Positions 1 to 7,766 of a stretch of DNA of 64,000 nucleotides are shown here, piece by piece. The stretch covers positions 248,001 through 312,000 of the forward strand of contig JBPDWA010000001.1 in NCBI GenBank assembly GCA_051295955.1, written 5' to 3'. Numbering within the stretch: position 1 is the stretch's first letter; each line of letters begins with the position of its first letter. The translations under genes and the position numbers were made by a program. This stretch comes from Enterococcus faecalis_A. GTDB lineage: Bacteria > Bacillota > Bacilli > Lactobacillales > Enterococcaceae. A model generated the notes under the pieces. It was not told where the DNA came from, made no database searches, and saw only the letters and a list, made by a program, of their open reading frames with translations.

Positions 1-2
1 GA

Positions 3-137
3 AATGTTTTATTCTATTTGCCACTTATTTTGGGTAGTCGGTCAATCTTTAACTTCATGGCCAAACTTATGTCAAAATTAGCGAAAGAATGGCCAGTAAT
101 TAGCCGAAAATGGAAACGCAGTAAAATAAAAGAATGA
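3..137 (+). CDS. C-terminal end of an unidentified membrane protein (partial)
   Basis: An open frame enters from the left edge and stops with TGA at 135-137, leaving 44 residues. It has a hydrophobic stretch (LFYLPLILG) followed by a strongly basic tail rich in Lys and Arg, the usual look of a last membrane segment with a cytoplasmic end. A clean hairpin terminator follows 40 bp later, which supports this being a real gene end. The family cannot be told from so little. Confidence 0.5.
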   Translation, partial: NVLFYLPLILGSRSIFNFMAKLMSKLAKEWPVISRKWKRSKIKE

Positions 138-176
138 TCAACCTTTTTACTGAAAGATAAGCATTATAGCGAAAAA

Positions 177-212
177 CTGAACAAGCCATCTGGTGGCTTG
201 TTCAGTTTTTTT
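177..212. terminator. Bidirectional Rho-independent terminator
   Basis: A perfect 12-bp stem (CTGAACAAGCCA, 177-188, pairing with 194-205) with a 5-base loop has a T run on the plus strand and an A run (T run on the minus strand) on the other side. It lies between the convergent partial gene at the left edge and the minus-strand locus that ends at 282, so it can serve both. Confidence 0.9.
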
Positions 213-281
213 ATAGGAAGCTGGACTATTATTGCTTATTTTATTTGACGGGCTTAAACACTATCTTTTGGACGCTGATGA

Positions 282-539
282 TTAGAAGCTGCTTAGAAAT
301 TCAGTTTGAGTCGTTAAAGTTTCACGAGCTTTTGTTCCAAATTGTCCTTTTAGCGAGCTGCCCAGGTTTTTTGCTGTTGCTTGAATACTTTCTTGTAAAA
401 TAGTCACTTTTTCTTGAAAAGTCTTTTGGAGTTTTTTCTGATTCTTTTGACTTTCCATGATGACTGCAGGTGCAATTGACCGTTGGATCAATAGTTTTTC
501 TCCAGTTTTACATACTTCTGCTAGTAATTCTTCAAGCAT
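282..539 (-). CDS. Small helical protein of unknown function, last gene of a T7SS-like accessory locus
   Basis: An 85-residue protein with no signal peptide or membrane segment, rich in Gln, Lys, Glu and Thr, probably helical throughout (residues ~30-65 could form a coiled coil). The start is supported by AAGGAGG seven bases before the ATG. It follows the 97-residue gene by 27 bp and is the last gene before the shared terminator. Small helical proteins beside lipase-like or LXG genes are often type VII secretion partners or chaperones; that role is inferred from position and size only. I do not recognise the family. Confidence 0.6.
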   Translation of the reverse strand: MLEELLAEVCKTGEKLLIQRSIAPAVIMESQKNQKKLQKTFQEKVTILQESIQATAKNLGSSLKGQFGTKARETLTTQTEFLSSF

Positions 540-566
540 TCTGTAACCTCCTTGTTAGGTTTCATT

Positions 567-860
567 TTATAGTTGGTGTCGATAATTTGTTTCCGATTCT
601 TCTAACTGCCGGTCTAATTGTTTGAGTTCTTGTTGACAGTCGTCTTGGAGCTCATCGCTTAATGAATATAAAGCTTGTAAGCCATCATTTAAAATAGCTG
701 GCTCATCGGTAATCGAGTTGACGTAATAATAAGTAGTTTGGGCTAGCTCTTCGATTATTTGAAGGCCTTTATTTTTAGTGATAAGGACAGCATCTATTTT
801 TGTCTCATAATGCTGCCGCTTCTGCCAATAGTCCGATGCTATTTTTTCAAAGTTCGTCAT
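567..860 (-). CDS. Small acidic helical protein, possible T7SS partner
   Basis: A 97-residue, probably all-helical protein with acidic and Gln-rich heptad-like stretches near the C terminus (residues ~70-95). The ATG at 860 has an AGGAG site eight bases upstream. It sits 14 bp after the end of the lipase-like pseudogene and 27 bp before the 85-residue gene, so the three are probably one transcript. No conserved catalytic motif is visible. It resembles in size and composition the helical partner proteins of type VII substrates, but no WXG motif is present. Function unknown. Confidence 0.6.
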   Translation of the reverse strand: MTNFEKIASDYWQKRQHYETKIDAVLITKNKGLQIIEELAQTTYYYVNSITDEPAILNDGLQALYSLSDELQDDCQQELKQLDRQLEESETNYRHQL

Positions 861-874
861 TAACTTGCACTCCT

Positions 875-2113
875 TTAACCTTGAATTTGCTCAGCTATTT
901 CTTGAACTTTAGCAATTAGTTTGGCAATGCTAGCTCGGATTTCGACGATTATTGTCTTGTATTCAGTGATTTACTTAGTCACAAGTTTCATTTGTTGCTC
1001 ATATTCTATAGCTGGCTGATCGATAAGGGTTGTTTTTAAAACACCGCCAATTTCCAAAGCAGTGGCAGCCTCAGCGGAACTAAGCTGAGCTCCGATCGTT
1101 TGGGCTGCTTGGTCAGCTTTTTGCCAAAGCACTTCAGCTTGAGATTCTGCTGTTACATAGGTTTTTTTTAAATCTGCTAAGATAGTATCATTTATTTTTA
1201 GTGCGGTTGTTAGAAGAATAAGGGTTTCACTGTCGTCTAAGTAAATTTTTTCATTAGCGGTTAGCTTGCCTCCACTAGCGACGAACTTTTTTCTTACGTC
1301 ACTGAGCTTTAATCTATCAAGTGCTGCTTGATGCATAATTGAAGACATTGTGACAATGGTATTGTTACTTTGAGGAAATAGCAGCTGACCATTTTCATCA
1401 AATTCCCAATCTTTTAGACTATGACTACTACCTTCTAACCAAAAAATAGTGCCTCCTCCATCAATTTTAGCGCGATTGTTGCCATCTAAGTATTTGACCA
1501 CGGTATCCTTTGTTTTGCGATAATTGCGAAACATTTCCGGATATTTCTGTATGTATGCTCGTTCTTTTTTATTTAGACAGTCGCACAAAAACCATCCATT
1601 AAAGACAGTGGTAGGTAAGTGATATTTAGCACCAATTTTTAACATATAGGCGCTTTGACTATAGCCACTTAGCTGTGTAACGGTATATCCTAAGTCATTG
1701 ATGATATAATTTACGAAAAGCTCTGCTTGAGCCGTTTGCACTGAACCACCATTTGCTGTATTAAATCCGGAAATAGCGGTGATAAAATCAGTCGCAACGT
1801 CTGAACCGACACCAAAGGGAGCTGGCGAGGTAGTACCAGCTGAAACAATCGCTACATCATTAATATCTCCATCAGGATATTCCGCTGTAACAGGCACTAC
1901 GGCAAATCCTTAATATCCGTTTTGAGCCACATTGGCAGAAGCGAGGAATTTATAACTTTTGCGATTATTTTTAGTACCTATTACAATTGTATTTTCTTCA
2001 TTTTTAGTAAGTTCTCTATCTTTTTTTGCGACATAGGTTACTTTATTGTTATGATCAGGATCACCGTAATATCCTTTTTGATTCAATTCATTTAAATCTC
2101 TGTCTGGATACAA
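875..2113 (-). pseudogene. Lipase-like alpha/beta-hydrolase of T7SS type, interrupted by two in-frame TAA codons
   Basis: One continuous reading frame of 413 codons runs from a TTG start at 2113 (GGAG six bases upstream, directly abutting the previous stop) to TAA at 875-877, broken only by TAA at 1910-1912 and 971-973. Sequence on both sides of each stop reads as one protein: NGY-stop-GFAVVPV and KLVTK-stop-ITEYKT. The middle part contains GYSQSAYMLK, a serine-hydrolase nucleophile elbow, and a later SSHSLKDW segment that could supply the His. The N-terminal part (YYGDPDH..VTYV) and the helical C terminus resemble lipase-like proteins found in enterococcal and streptococcal type VII loci (from memory). 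The first stop lies before the nucleophile, so no active product is expected without readthrough or internal initiation at the ATG at 1897. Confidence 0.75.
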
Positions 2114-2497
2114 TTAGATCTCCTTCTTAGATTTATTGGTATATAATACTTTAACAATAGAATTCGTGATCCCCTCTTTTAGTCCATTCTGAGGAGTATA
2201 AGAATAAGGATATACTTCCTTATTAGGTGGAAGTTCTATTACTTGTTGATATTCTTTTTTGTTGCAAGTAATGTTTACTCCTATGGAAACAAATCCAGCT
2301 AAATAATTATAATTATAAGTATTAGAAAACTGAATTTCTTCAATACTGTTGAAAATAATTTTGAGCTGTTTCGCAGCGACTTTCTCCCAACGAACAATTT
2401 GAGCTACCTCTCGTTATTTATCCATGTAAAATTTCCCTTCAATTCCCATTAGTAATAAGACGGTCACAATCAAGTTAAAAATTCGTTTCTTTTTCAT
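2114..2497 (-). pseudogene. DUF1310-like secreted/membrane-anchored protein with an in-frame TAA at codon 28
   Basis: Starting at ATG 2497 (AAGGA seven bases upstream), the frame gives a basic N terminus and a hydrophobic segment (IFNLIVTVLLLMGI), then MDK, a TAA (2414-2416), and continues openly for another 99 codons to TAA at 2114-2116. The continuation (REVAQIVRWEKVAA, then NKKEYQQ) reads like the conserved part of DUF1310 proteins, small membrane-anchored proteins common next to lipase-like genes in enterococci and streptococci. The stop sits where a Gln is likely (CAA to TAA is one change). The frame runs on, through the stop codons, into the lipase-like pseudogene. Family assignment is from memory. 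Confidence 0.65.
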
Positions 2498-3058
2498 CGC
2501 ATTTCCTTAATATTTATATTAAATACAAAAATAATAGCTTTCTTTGCTTGAAGTATATCATGAAGAGCTTTCCTATTATAATGAATTTTATTAAGCTGAT
2601 TTATGTACTTATTTACGTTTAAAGGAAGCTCGTTCTTGGTTTGAAATTCACTGTGGCTCGGTACCTGTTTTTATTTCGGTGTGCATTGCTGACTTTATTA
2701 ATAAATTCTGTGGTCGTGGTAAGAGTGGGAGCTGCTTTTAGTTGGCATAACTGCAAGTTTTTCGAGATGTTGATAGCTAGGTGTTTTTAGCAGCAATAAA
2801 TCCCTTGTTTTTCATTGAGCTTAAATAGTGTGAGGGTGAGCAATGTTTATTTGAAAAGGGCTTTGTAGACGAAATAATTGTAATGGGGAACTTGTGCGTG
2901 ACAGGCAGGAAGTTTTTTCTTTGAAGGATTGTAAATAAGCATTTATTTTTTAAAAAAGGGAATCAACAATTGTTGTCGTCGATTCCCTTGCTTTTTGTGA
3001 TGTACTTTTTAGTAGCTAAACTATTTCTATGGAAATTGTTTATAAGCATCCTCGTTTT
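2498..3058. other. Gene-free stretch
   Basis: AT-rich DNA with no open frame of note on either strand. It must hold the promoter of the minus-strand locus that begins at 2497, but no convincing -35/-10 pair was found. The only clear element is the hairpin at 2952-2996. Confidence 0.6.
2952..2996. terminator. Bidirectional terminator downstream of the glycosyltransferase
   Basis: The stem GGGAATC (2958-2964) pairs with GATTCCC (2981-2987), with an inner AACAATTGTT palindrome. It is flanked by an A run on the left and CTTTTT on the right. It probably ends the minus-strand glycosyltransferase transcript, whose stop codon is at 3059. Confidence 0.75.
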
Positions 3059-3685
3059 TTATAACCAGGAACCAGAAAATTGATGGATTGCCACGGTATT
3101 TTCCGTTAAATTAACTTCGCGAGTTATATAATCTTTAGGAGAAAAGACGTCACGCGGGAAAATAACAGCATCGCGTATGACTTGATGTGTGTTATTTAAT
3201 TTTAAGCCGTAACTTTCCAAAATTTTAGTAATACGGATTACGTTGGTTTCCACATCTTCCGTTTTTTCAGCACGGATGAAATGACGGTCGTCATAATCAT
3301 GGTAAAATTCTGTCAATAAAGGGTGGTTTGGCTCACTACCAATTATCCCAGTTGAGATTTTTGTTTCAATTTCGAAACCAAAAAAGGCCGGATACTGTAA
3401 AAATGGATCAAGTGAATGTAAAAGTTCCATGTCTGTGTCTAAATAAATCCCACCCTGAGTGACTAAAGCATGTAAGCGTGCTACGTCTGAGACAAAAGCC
3501 CATTCTTTTTGTTCGTAGGCTTCTTTAACATAATCACCAGCTTGGTCAATAGGGAAGTTACTTTCATCCCAACGAATAATTTCATAATCTGGGCAGTGGT
3601 AAGCCCAGTTTTTTAAATAAGCTTTTTGTTCAGGGCCCATTTCTTTTCCGCCAAACCAACAATAGTGAATTTTTTTAGGAATCAT
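3059..3685 (-). CDS. GT32-type glycosyltransferase (DXD, OCH1/capsular sugar-transferase family)
   Basis: A 208-residue cytoplasmic glycosyltransferase likely to add a sugar to a surface polysaccharide or glycolipid. It opens with IPKKIHYCWFGG, the hallmark of the DXD sugar-binding family, and has SDVARL (67-72) followed by GGIYLDTDMELL (79-90), where D83-x-D85 would bind the nucleotide sugar through a metal. The start is set at the second of two nearby ATGs (3685), seven bases after GGAGG; the ATG at 3691 is too close to that site. Longer versions back to 3799 would run through a Fur box and are unlikely. It stands alone, divergent from the P-type ATPase, so acceptor and donor cannot be told. 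Confidence 0.85.
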   Translation of the reverse strand: MIPKKIHYCWFGGKEMGPEQKAYLKNWAYHCPDYEIIRWDESNFPIDQAGDYVKEAYEQKEWAFVSDVARLHALVTQGGIYLDTDMELLHSLDPFLQYPAFFGFEIETKISTGIIGSEPNHPLLTEFYHDYDDRHFIRAEKTEDVETNVIRITKILESYGLKLNNTHQVIRDAVIFPRDVFSPKDYITREVNLTENTVAIHQFSGSWL

Positions 3686-3783
3686 TTTCATACCTCCAAA
3701 ATTAGTGATACTCCTATCATAAAATGGAAAGAAAATATTTGCGAAAAAAATGGTTTTTCTGAAAATTTTCAAAAAAACTACAC

Positions 3784-3798
3784 TGATAATGATTCTCA
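3784..3798. promoter_or_regulatory. Fur box (7-1-7)
   Basis: TGATAATGATTCTCA matches the Gram-positive Fur consensus TGATAATnATTATCA at 13 of 14 defined positions; only the A of the right half is C. It also fits better than the PerR consensus (TTATAATnATTATAA). It lies between the divergent glycosyltransferase and P-type ATPase genes and could act on either. Iron control is an inference from the site. Confidence 0.75.
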
Positions 3799-3817
3799 CT
3801 TTAGATTAGATTTAAAC

Positions 3818-3831
3818 GTTGATATATCAAC
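3818..3831. promoter_or_regulatory. Perfect 14-bp palindrome GTTGATATATCAAC, possible operator
   Basis: A perfect palindrome 19 bp downstream of the Fur box and 110 bp upstream of the ATPase start. Its length suits a dimeric repressor site. No T run follows, so it is not a terminator. The regulator is unknown. Confidence 0.45.
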
Positions 3832-3839
3832 ATTTCGTT

Positions 3840-3858
3840 GGAAATGATTTTCGTTTTC
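3840..3858. promoter_or_regulatory. Possible second, weak Fur-like site
   Basis: This 19-mer matches the classical GATAATGATAATCATTATC pattern at 13 of 19 positions. It is much weaker than the box at 3784 and may be chance in AT-rich DNA; it is listed because it lies in the same intergenic region. Confidence 0.25.
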
Positions 3859-3940
3859 AATTAGCATTTTTCTCTTTCTTTTTCATAAAATTAATAGTAC
3901 TCTGTTACTAGAAAATGGCAAATAAGAGGAGAATAGTAGA

Positions 3941-5752
3941 ATGAAGAACGTAACAAAATTAACGATTACGATTATAACAGGAATTTTAGCTTTATTTTTT
4001 GAATATGGCTTGCACCAACCATTTCTTTCACGAGGTATCATTGTGATTACAGGTTCAGTTATAGCTTTCACAATGTTGATTGATATGATTCAAACGCTTA
4101 AAAATGGAAAATATGGCGTTGATATCCTTGCAATTACAGCGATCGTGGCTACTTTGGCAGTAGGTGAGTATGCCGCTAGTTTGATGATATTAATTATGTT
4201 GACAGGCGGAGATTCTTTGGAGGATTATGCAGCTCGCAAAGCCAACAAAGAGTTACGTACGTTATTAAAACATACGCCTCAAAAAGCACATCAGCTAATT
4301 AACGGCGAAGTAGTGGAACAAACCGTTGATGCAATCGAAGTTGGTGCACAGTTGATGGTTAAACCAGGAGAAATTGTGCCGGTAGATGGCTACGTGTTAG
4401 CCGGAGATACAACGGTGGATGAATCTTCTTTAACTGGAGAATCACGGCCGGTTTCCAAAAAGAATGGAGATCCTTTATTATCAGGTTCAGTGAATGGAGA
4501 TAGTTCCATTAAAATGGTAGCTGAAAAGAAAGCAGCAGATAGTCAATATCAATTAATTGTCAAATTAGTAAAAGAGTCAGAGGCTAAACCTGCTCGTTTT
4601 GTACGAATGGCGGATCGTTATGCAGTTCCTTTTACATTAGCGGCGTATATTATAGCTGGTCTTGCGTGGTTTTTTTCAAAAGATGCAACTCGTTTTGCAG
4701 AAGTATTGGTGGTGGCTTCTCCCTGTCCTTTGATTTTAGCTGCGCCAATTGCTTTGGTTGCTGGAATGAGCCGCTCCAGCCGTAACGGAATTATCGTAAA
4801 AACAGGAACGACTTTGGAAAAATTAGCTACGGCTCAAACTGTTGCCTTTGATAAAACTGGAACCATTACAAAGGGAGCCTTGTCAGTTGAAAACGTGCAA
4901 CCGCAAAACCCAATAACTAAAGAAGAATTAGTGGTTTTAGCTGCTAGCGTAGAACAAGAATCCAGTCACATTCTAGCCCGTTCCATTGTTTCGTATGCAA
5001 AAAATCAAGGCTATCAGTTAAAAGAAGTGACGCAACTAGAAGAAGTAACAGGCTCTGGTGTTAAAGCCTACATTGACGGAGAAGAAGTGCGTGTCGGCAA
5101 ACAATCGTTTGTAGCTGAAACAGTGGCTGATTCAATGAATCAAACTGCTATTTATGTTGCAAGAGCCGGTCGATATCTTGGGTGCATCACTTTTGTTGAT
5201 ACGCTGCGTTCGGAAGCACAAACCACGATGACTCAATTACGGCATATGCAAGTTCAACGTTTATTGATGGTTACAGGGGATCATCAAAAAATTGCTGAAG
5301 CTATCGCAGAAGAAGTCGGCATTACAGAAGTCCATGCAGAATGTCTGCCTCAAGATAAGATTCAAACGTTAAAAGCTATTCCTAAGGAACAGCACCCGGT
5401 AGTGATGGTAGGTGATGGCGTAAATGATGCGCCTTCTTTAGCTGCTGCTGATGTCGGTATTGCTATGGGCGCTCATGGCTCAACTGCAGCTAGTGAAACA
5501 GCAGATGCGGTGATCTTAAAAGACGATTTGGAAAAAGTTAGTACAGCCATTATGATTTCACGAGACACAATGCGCATTGCCAGACAGTCTGTGTTAATTG
5601 GTATTTTTATCTGTGTTGCCTTAATGTTGGTAGCTAGTACGGGGATTATTCCAGCTTTATTAGGAGCTGCGTTGCAGGAAGTAATCGACACTGTTTCAAT
5701 TTTATTTGCCTTAAAAGCTCGTCACGGCAGAGAGCTTACTGTGCACAATTAG
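3941..5752 (+). CDS. P1B-type heavy-metal-transporting P-type ATPase
   Basis: A 603-residue metal pump of the plasma membrane. Visible motifs are TGES (165-168, actuator), SPCPL (260-264, metal-binding membrane segment), DKTGT (304-308; D304 is phosphorylated), and GDGVNDAPSLAAADVGIAMG. There is no N-terminal HMA/CXXC domain; membrane helices begin almost at once. The usual HP motif reads SSHILA, with Ile where Pro is normal, and the last helix ends LLGAALQEVIDTVSILFAL, unlike the Asp-Thr-Gly end of ZntA/CadA. SPC pumps export Zn, Cd, Co or Fe(II). The upstream Fur box makes an iron exporter of the FrvA/PfeT/PmtA kind attractive, but motifs alone do not fix the metal. Start chosen by GAGGAG nine bases upstream. 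A short hairpin follows the gene. Confidence 0.9.
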   Translation: MKNVTKLTITIITGILALFFEYGLHQPFLSRGIIVITGSVIAFTMLIDMIQTLKNGKYGVDILAITAIVATLAVGEYAASLMILIMLTGGDSLEDYAARKANKELRTLLKHTPQKAHQLINGEVVEQTVDAIEVGAQLMVKPGEIVPVDGYVLAGDTTVDESSLTGESRPVSKKNGDPLLSGSVNGDSSIKMVAEKKAADSQYQLIVKLVKESEAKPARFVRMADRYAVPFTLAAYIIAGLAWFFSKDATRFAEVLVVASPCPLILAAPIALVAGMSRSSRNGIIVKTGTTLEKLATAQTVAFDKTGTITKGALSVENVQPQNPITKEELVVLAASVEQESSHILARSIVSYAKNQGYQLKEVTQLEEVTGSGVKAYIDGEEVRVGKQSFVAETVADSMNQTAIYVARAGRYLGCITFVDTLRSEAQTTMTQLRHMQVQRLLMVTGDHQKIAEAIAEEVGITEVHAECLPQDKIQTLKAIPKEQHPVVMVGDGVNDAPSLAAADVGIAMGAHGSTAASETADAVILKDDLEKVSTAIMISRDTMRIARQSVLIGIFICVALMLVASTGIIPALLGAALQEVIDTVSILFALKARHGRELTVHN

Positions 5753-5765
5753 CTTTATTAATGGT

Positions 5766-5788
5766 AAACTAAAGCTAGTTTTTTTATT
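5766..5788 (+). terminator. Short terminator after the P-type ATPase
   Basis: AAACTA (5766-5771) pairs with TAGTTT (5776-5781) across an AAGC loop, followed by more T. The stem is short but well placed, 14 bp after the stop codon. About 290 bp without any recognisable gene follow before the GNAT gene. Confidence 0.55.
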
Positions 5789-6079
5789 GAATGAGGGATA
5801 GCCATCAGAAGTGGTAGGTGATGAATCGTAAGTAGAAAGCTGAGCCATCACGGTAAGTTTAGTCATCGACTAAAAGCTACTGTAAATAAGCCAATCAAGT
5901 AGCACTATTTTTTAGTTTGCTGCCCACAAATAGCCGTTATTTTCCAAAACTACAAGATTTTAGCAGTCGGTGAATGCTTTAGTTTTGCTTTAAATACGAC
6001 TAATGAAATGAAGGGTACCTGATTGTCACTACCAGTCTAAATGGCGTCCAAAAATCTATTTGAAAGGCAGGAAACAACA

Positions 6080-6355
6080 ATGGATATTAAAGAAGAGCGC
6101 AATCGCTTAGTATTAGTTAATGACGAGCAACAAGAAATTGGTGAAATGACTTGGTCTGATGCTGGAACCGATATTATGATTATTGACCACACCTTCGTTG
6201 AACCGGCTTATCGCGGCCAAAAATTAGCAGAAAAATTAGTGGCTCACGGTGTAGAGAAAGCTCGCAATGAAGGGAAAAAAATCATTCCATTATGTCCTTT
6301 TGCCAAAAAAGAATTTCAAGAAAAAACGGCATATAATGACGTATTGAAAAAATGA
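6080..6355 (+). CDS. Short GNAT-fold N-acetyltransferase (YjdJ-like)
   Basis: A 91-residue protein of the short GNAT class. It has the core beta strands, then VEPAYRGQKLAEKLVAHGVEKAR, in which the RGQKLA loop corresponds to the acetyl-CoA pyrophosphate-binding RGxGxG/A motif, and a conserved IIPLCPFAKKEF segment with Cys-Pro. The start ATG at 6080 has AGGAAA five bases upstream; the longer frame from 6041 lacks a ribosome site. It stands alone between the ATPase and secG. The substrate is unknown for this family. Confidence 0.8.
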   Translation: MDIKEERNRLVLVNDEQQEIGEMTWSDAGTDIMIIDHTFVEPAYRGQKLAEKLVAHGVEKARNEGKKIIPLCPFAKKEFQEKTAYNDVLKK

Positions 6356-6548
6356 AACATCCAAGAAGTGAAACGGATAGCCTTTAATTACAGCTGTGAT
6401 CAAATAGTGATAAGCTAAAAAGCTTTGATAACTTAGCAATCCTACTTGAGGAAATCTGTTTCAGGCTTCTTGAATTTTTACTAGTATTTGGTTGTGAAAT
6501 ATGCTACAGTAAAATAGATGAAGTTTGGATGAAAAAGGAGAATTAAAC

Positions 6549-6785
6549 ATGTATAGTTTTATATTAACGCTGGTTATTATTTTGTCCGTTTTAATTGTAT
6601 TGACAGTAATGATGCAGCCTAGCAAACAAAATAGTGCAGCCAGTGCCTTTACTGGTGGAGCCGACAAATTATTCGGAAAACAAAAAGCGCGTGGTTTTGA
6701 AGCGGTAATGCAACGTTCTACTGCTACTTTAGGCGGAATTTGGATGATCTTACTCTTTCTTTTGGCGTTCTTATCTTCTAAATAA
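6549..6785 (+). CDS. secG: Preprotein translocase subunit SecG
   Basis: A 78-residue membrane protein with two hydrophobic helices (residues ~3-23 and ~55-75) separated by the conserved loop with MMQPSKQN and GGADKLFGKQKARG, the SecG signature. SecG joins SecYE and helps SecA-driven export. The ATG at 6549 follows AAAGGAG by six bases. The neighbours, esterase then rnr and smpB, give the gene order usual in enterococci and related Bacilli, where secG heads this group. A strong terminator follows at 6878, so secG is probably transcribed separately here. Confidence 0.93.
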   Translation: MYSFILTLVIILSVLIVLTVMMQPSKQNSAASAFTGGADKLFGKQKARGFEAVMQRSTATLGGIWMILLFLLAFLSSK

Positions 6786-6877
6786 TCGCATGCTGGATAT
6801 TTGTAGCGATAGTGACAAAGTTTATCAGCTAGTGTTTTTTGACGTAATCGGCTTTCGCTGCAGTTAATAATTTTTAA

Positions 6878-6921
6878 GGTCGGAAAGTTTTCTCCTTGAG
6901 AAAACCTTCCGACCTGTTTTT
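6878..6921 (+). terminator. Strong Rho-independent terminator after secG
   Basis: The arms GGTCGGAAAG-GTTTTCTC and GAGAAAACCTTCCGACC form a long near-perfect stem (6878-6914) with a CTT loop, then TGTTTTTG. It separates secG from the esterase gene. Confidence 0.9.
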
Positions 6922-7001
6922 GAGTTACAGCTATGAGAGTATTCATCATTTCCTAAGGCTTTCTTTCAATATTATGATAAAATAAAACTGAGGTGAACAA
7001 T

Positions 7002-7766
7002 GTGGCGCAAAAAATAAATTTACCGAAACCTTTCTTTTCTGAAAACGGATCGAAAGCTGTTCTCTTACTACATGCTTATTCTGGCAGTAGCAATGACGTC
7101 CGGATGATGTGTAGAAGTTTAGAAAAAGCCAATTACACCGTTTATGCCCCTAATTTTTCTGGACATGCAAGCTTGCGGCCGGAAGATATTTTAGAACAAT
7201 CCGGTGAAAAATGGTGGCAAGACACACAAGCGGCTATCGCTTTTTTACAGGAACAGGGCTATCACGACATCGCTATTTTTGGACTTTCAATGGGCGGGAT
7301 CTTTGCTATGCGAACGATTACGGAAGGTCTGCCGGGCGTTCTTGGTGGGGGCTTTTTTTGCTCTCCGATTTTGCCGGTAAAAAATCATGTGCCAGAAAAC
7401 TTTTTAAAGTATGCGGAACAAGTGCTGACGGTAGCTGGCGTCGCAACTGCTGAAAAAGCAACCCGATTGCAACAGATTGAAAAACATGTAACCATGCAAT
7501 TAAAAGCAATCGAAAAACAAGCGCAGCTTACCGCTGCTAAACTGACGGCTGTTTCGTTACCGGTTTTTATTGCGCAAGCTGGGCAAGATGAAATGATAGA
7601 GCCTGACGGAGTTTGGCAAACGATGGCTCAGTTAACACAAACTACAATCACTTTCCATTGGTATCCCAAAAGTGGTCACGTGATCACGGTAGGACCAGAT
7701 CACAAACAATTAGAACAAGATGTCCTGAGCTTTTTAGCTTCGTTATCTTGGAATGAGGAGAAATAA
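7002..7766 (+). CDS. est: Carboxylesterase / monoacylglycerol-lipase-like hydrolase
   Basis: A 254-residue cytoplasmic alpha/beta-hydrolase. It has the LLLHAYSGSS oxyanion region near residue 22, the nucleophile elbow GLSMG (Ser96), a QAGQDEMI acid segment and a C-terminal SGH histidine. This is the Est30-type carboxylesterase usually found between secG and rnr. The start is taken as GTG 7002, six bases after GAGGTG; the GTG at 6993 lies inside that site. Its stop codon overlaps the rnr start by one base, so the two are translationally coupled. The natural substrate is not known. Confidence 0.9.
   Translation: MAQKINLPKPFFSENGSKAVLLLHAYSGSSNDVRMMCRSLEKANYTVYAPNFSGHASLRPEDILEQSGEKWWQDTQAAIAFLQEQGYHDIAIFGLSMGGIFAMRTITEGLPGVLGGGFFCSPILPVKNHVPENFLKYAEQVLTVAGVATAEKATRLQQIEKHVTMQLKAIEKQAQLTAAKLTAVSLPVFIAQAGQDEMIEPDGVWQTMAQLTQTTITFHWYPKSGHVITVGPDHKQLEQDVLSFLASLSWNEEK

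Noticed and set aside
1910..1912. TAA read as glutamine (recoding or alternative code)
   Set aside because: All other genes in the window use TAA as a normal stop, so a changed code is excluded; nonsense mutation is simpler.
3686..3799. N-terminal extension of the glycosyltransferase, with a hydrophobic start
   Set aside because: It has no ribosome site, runs through the Fur box and promoter DNA, and the proper family start with GGAGG lies at 3685.
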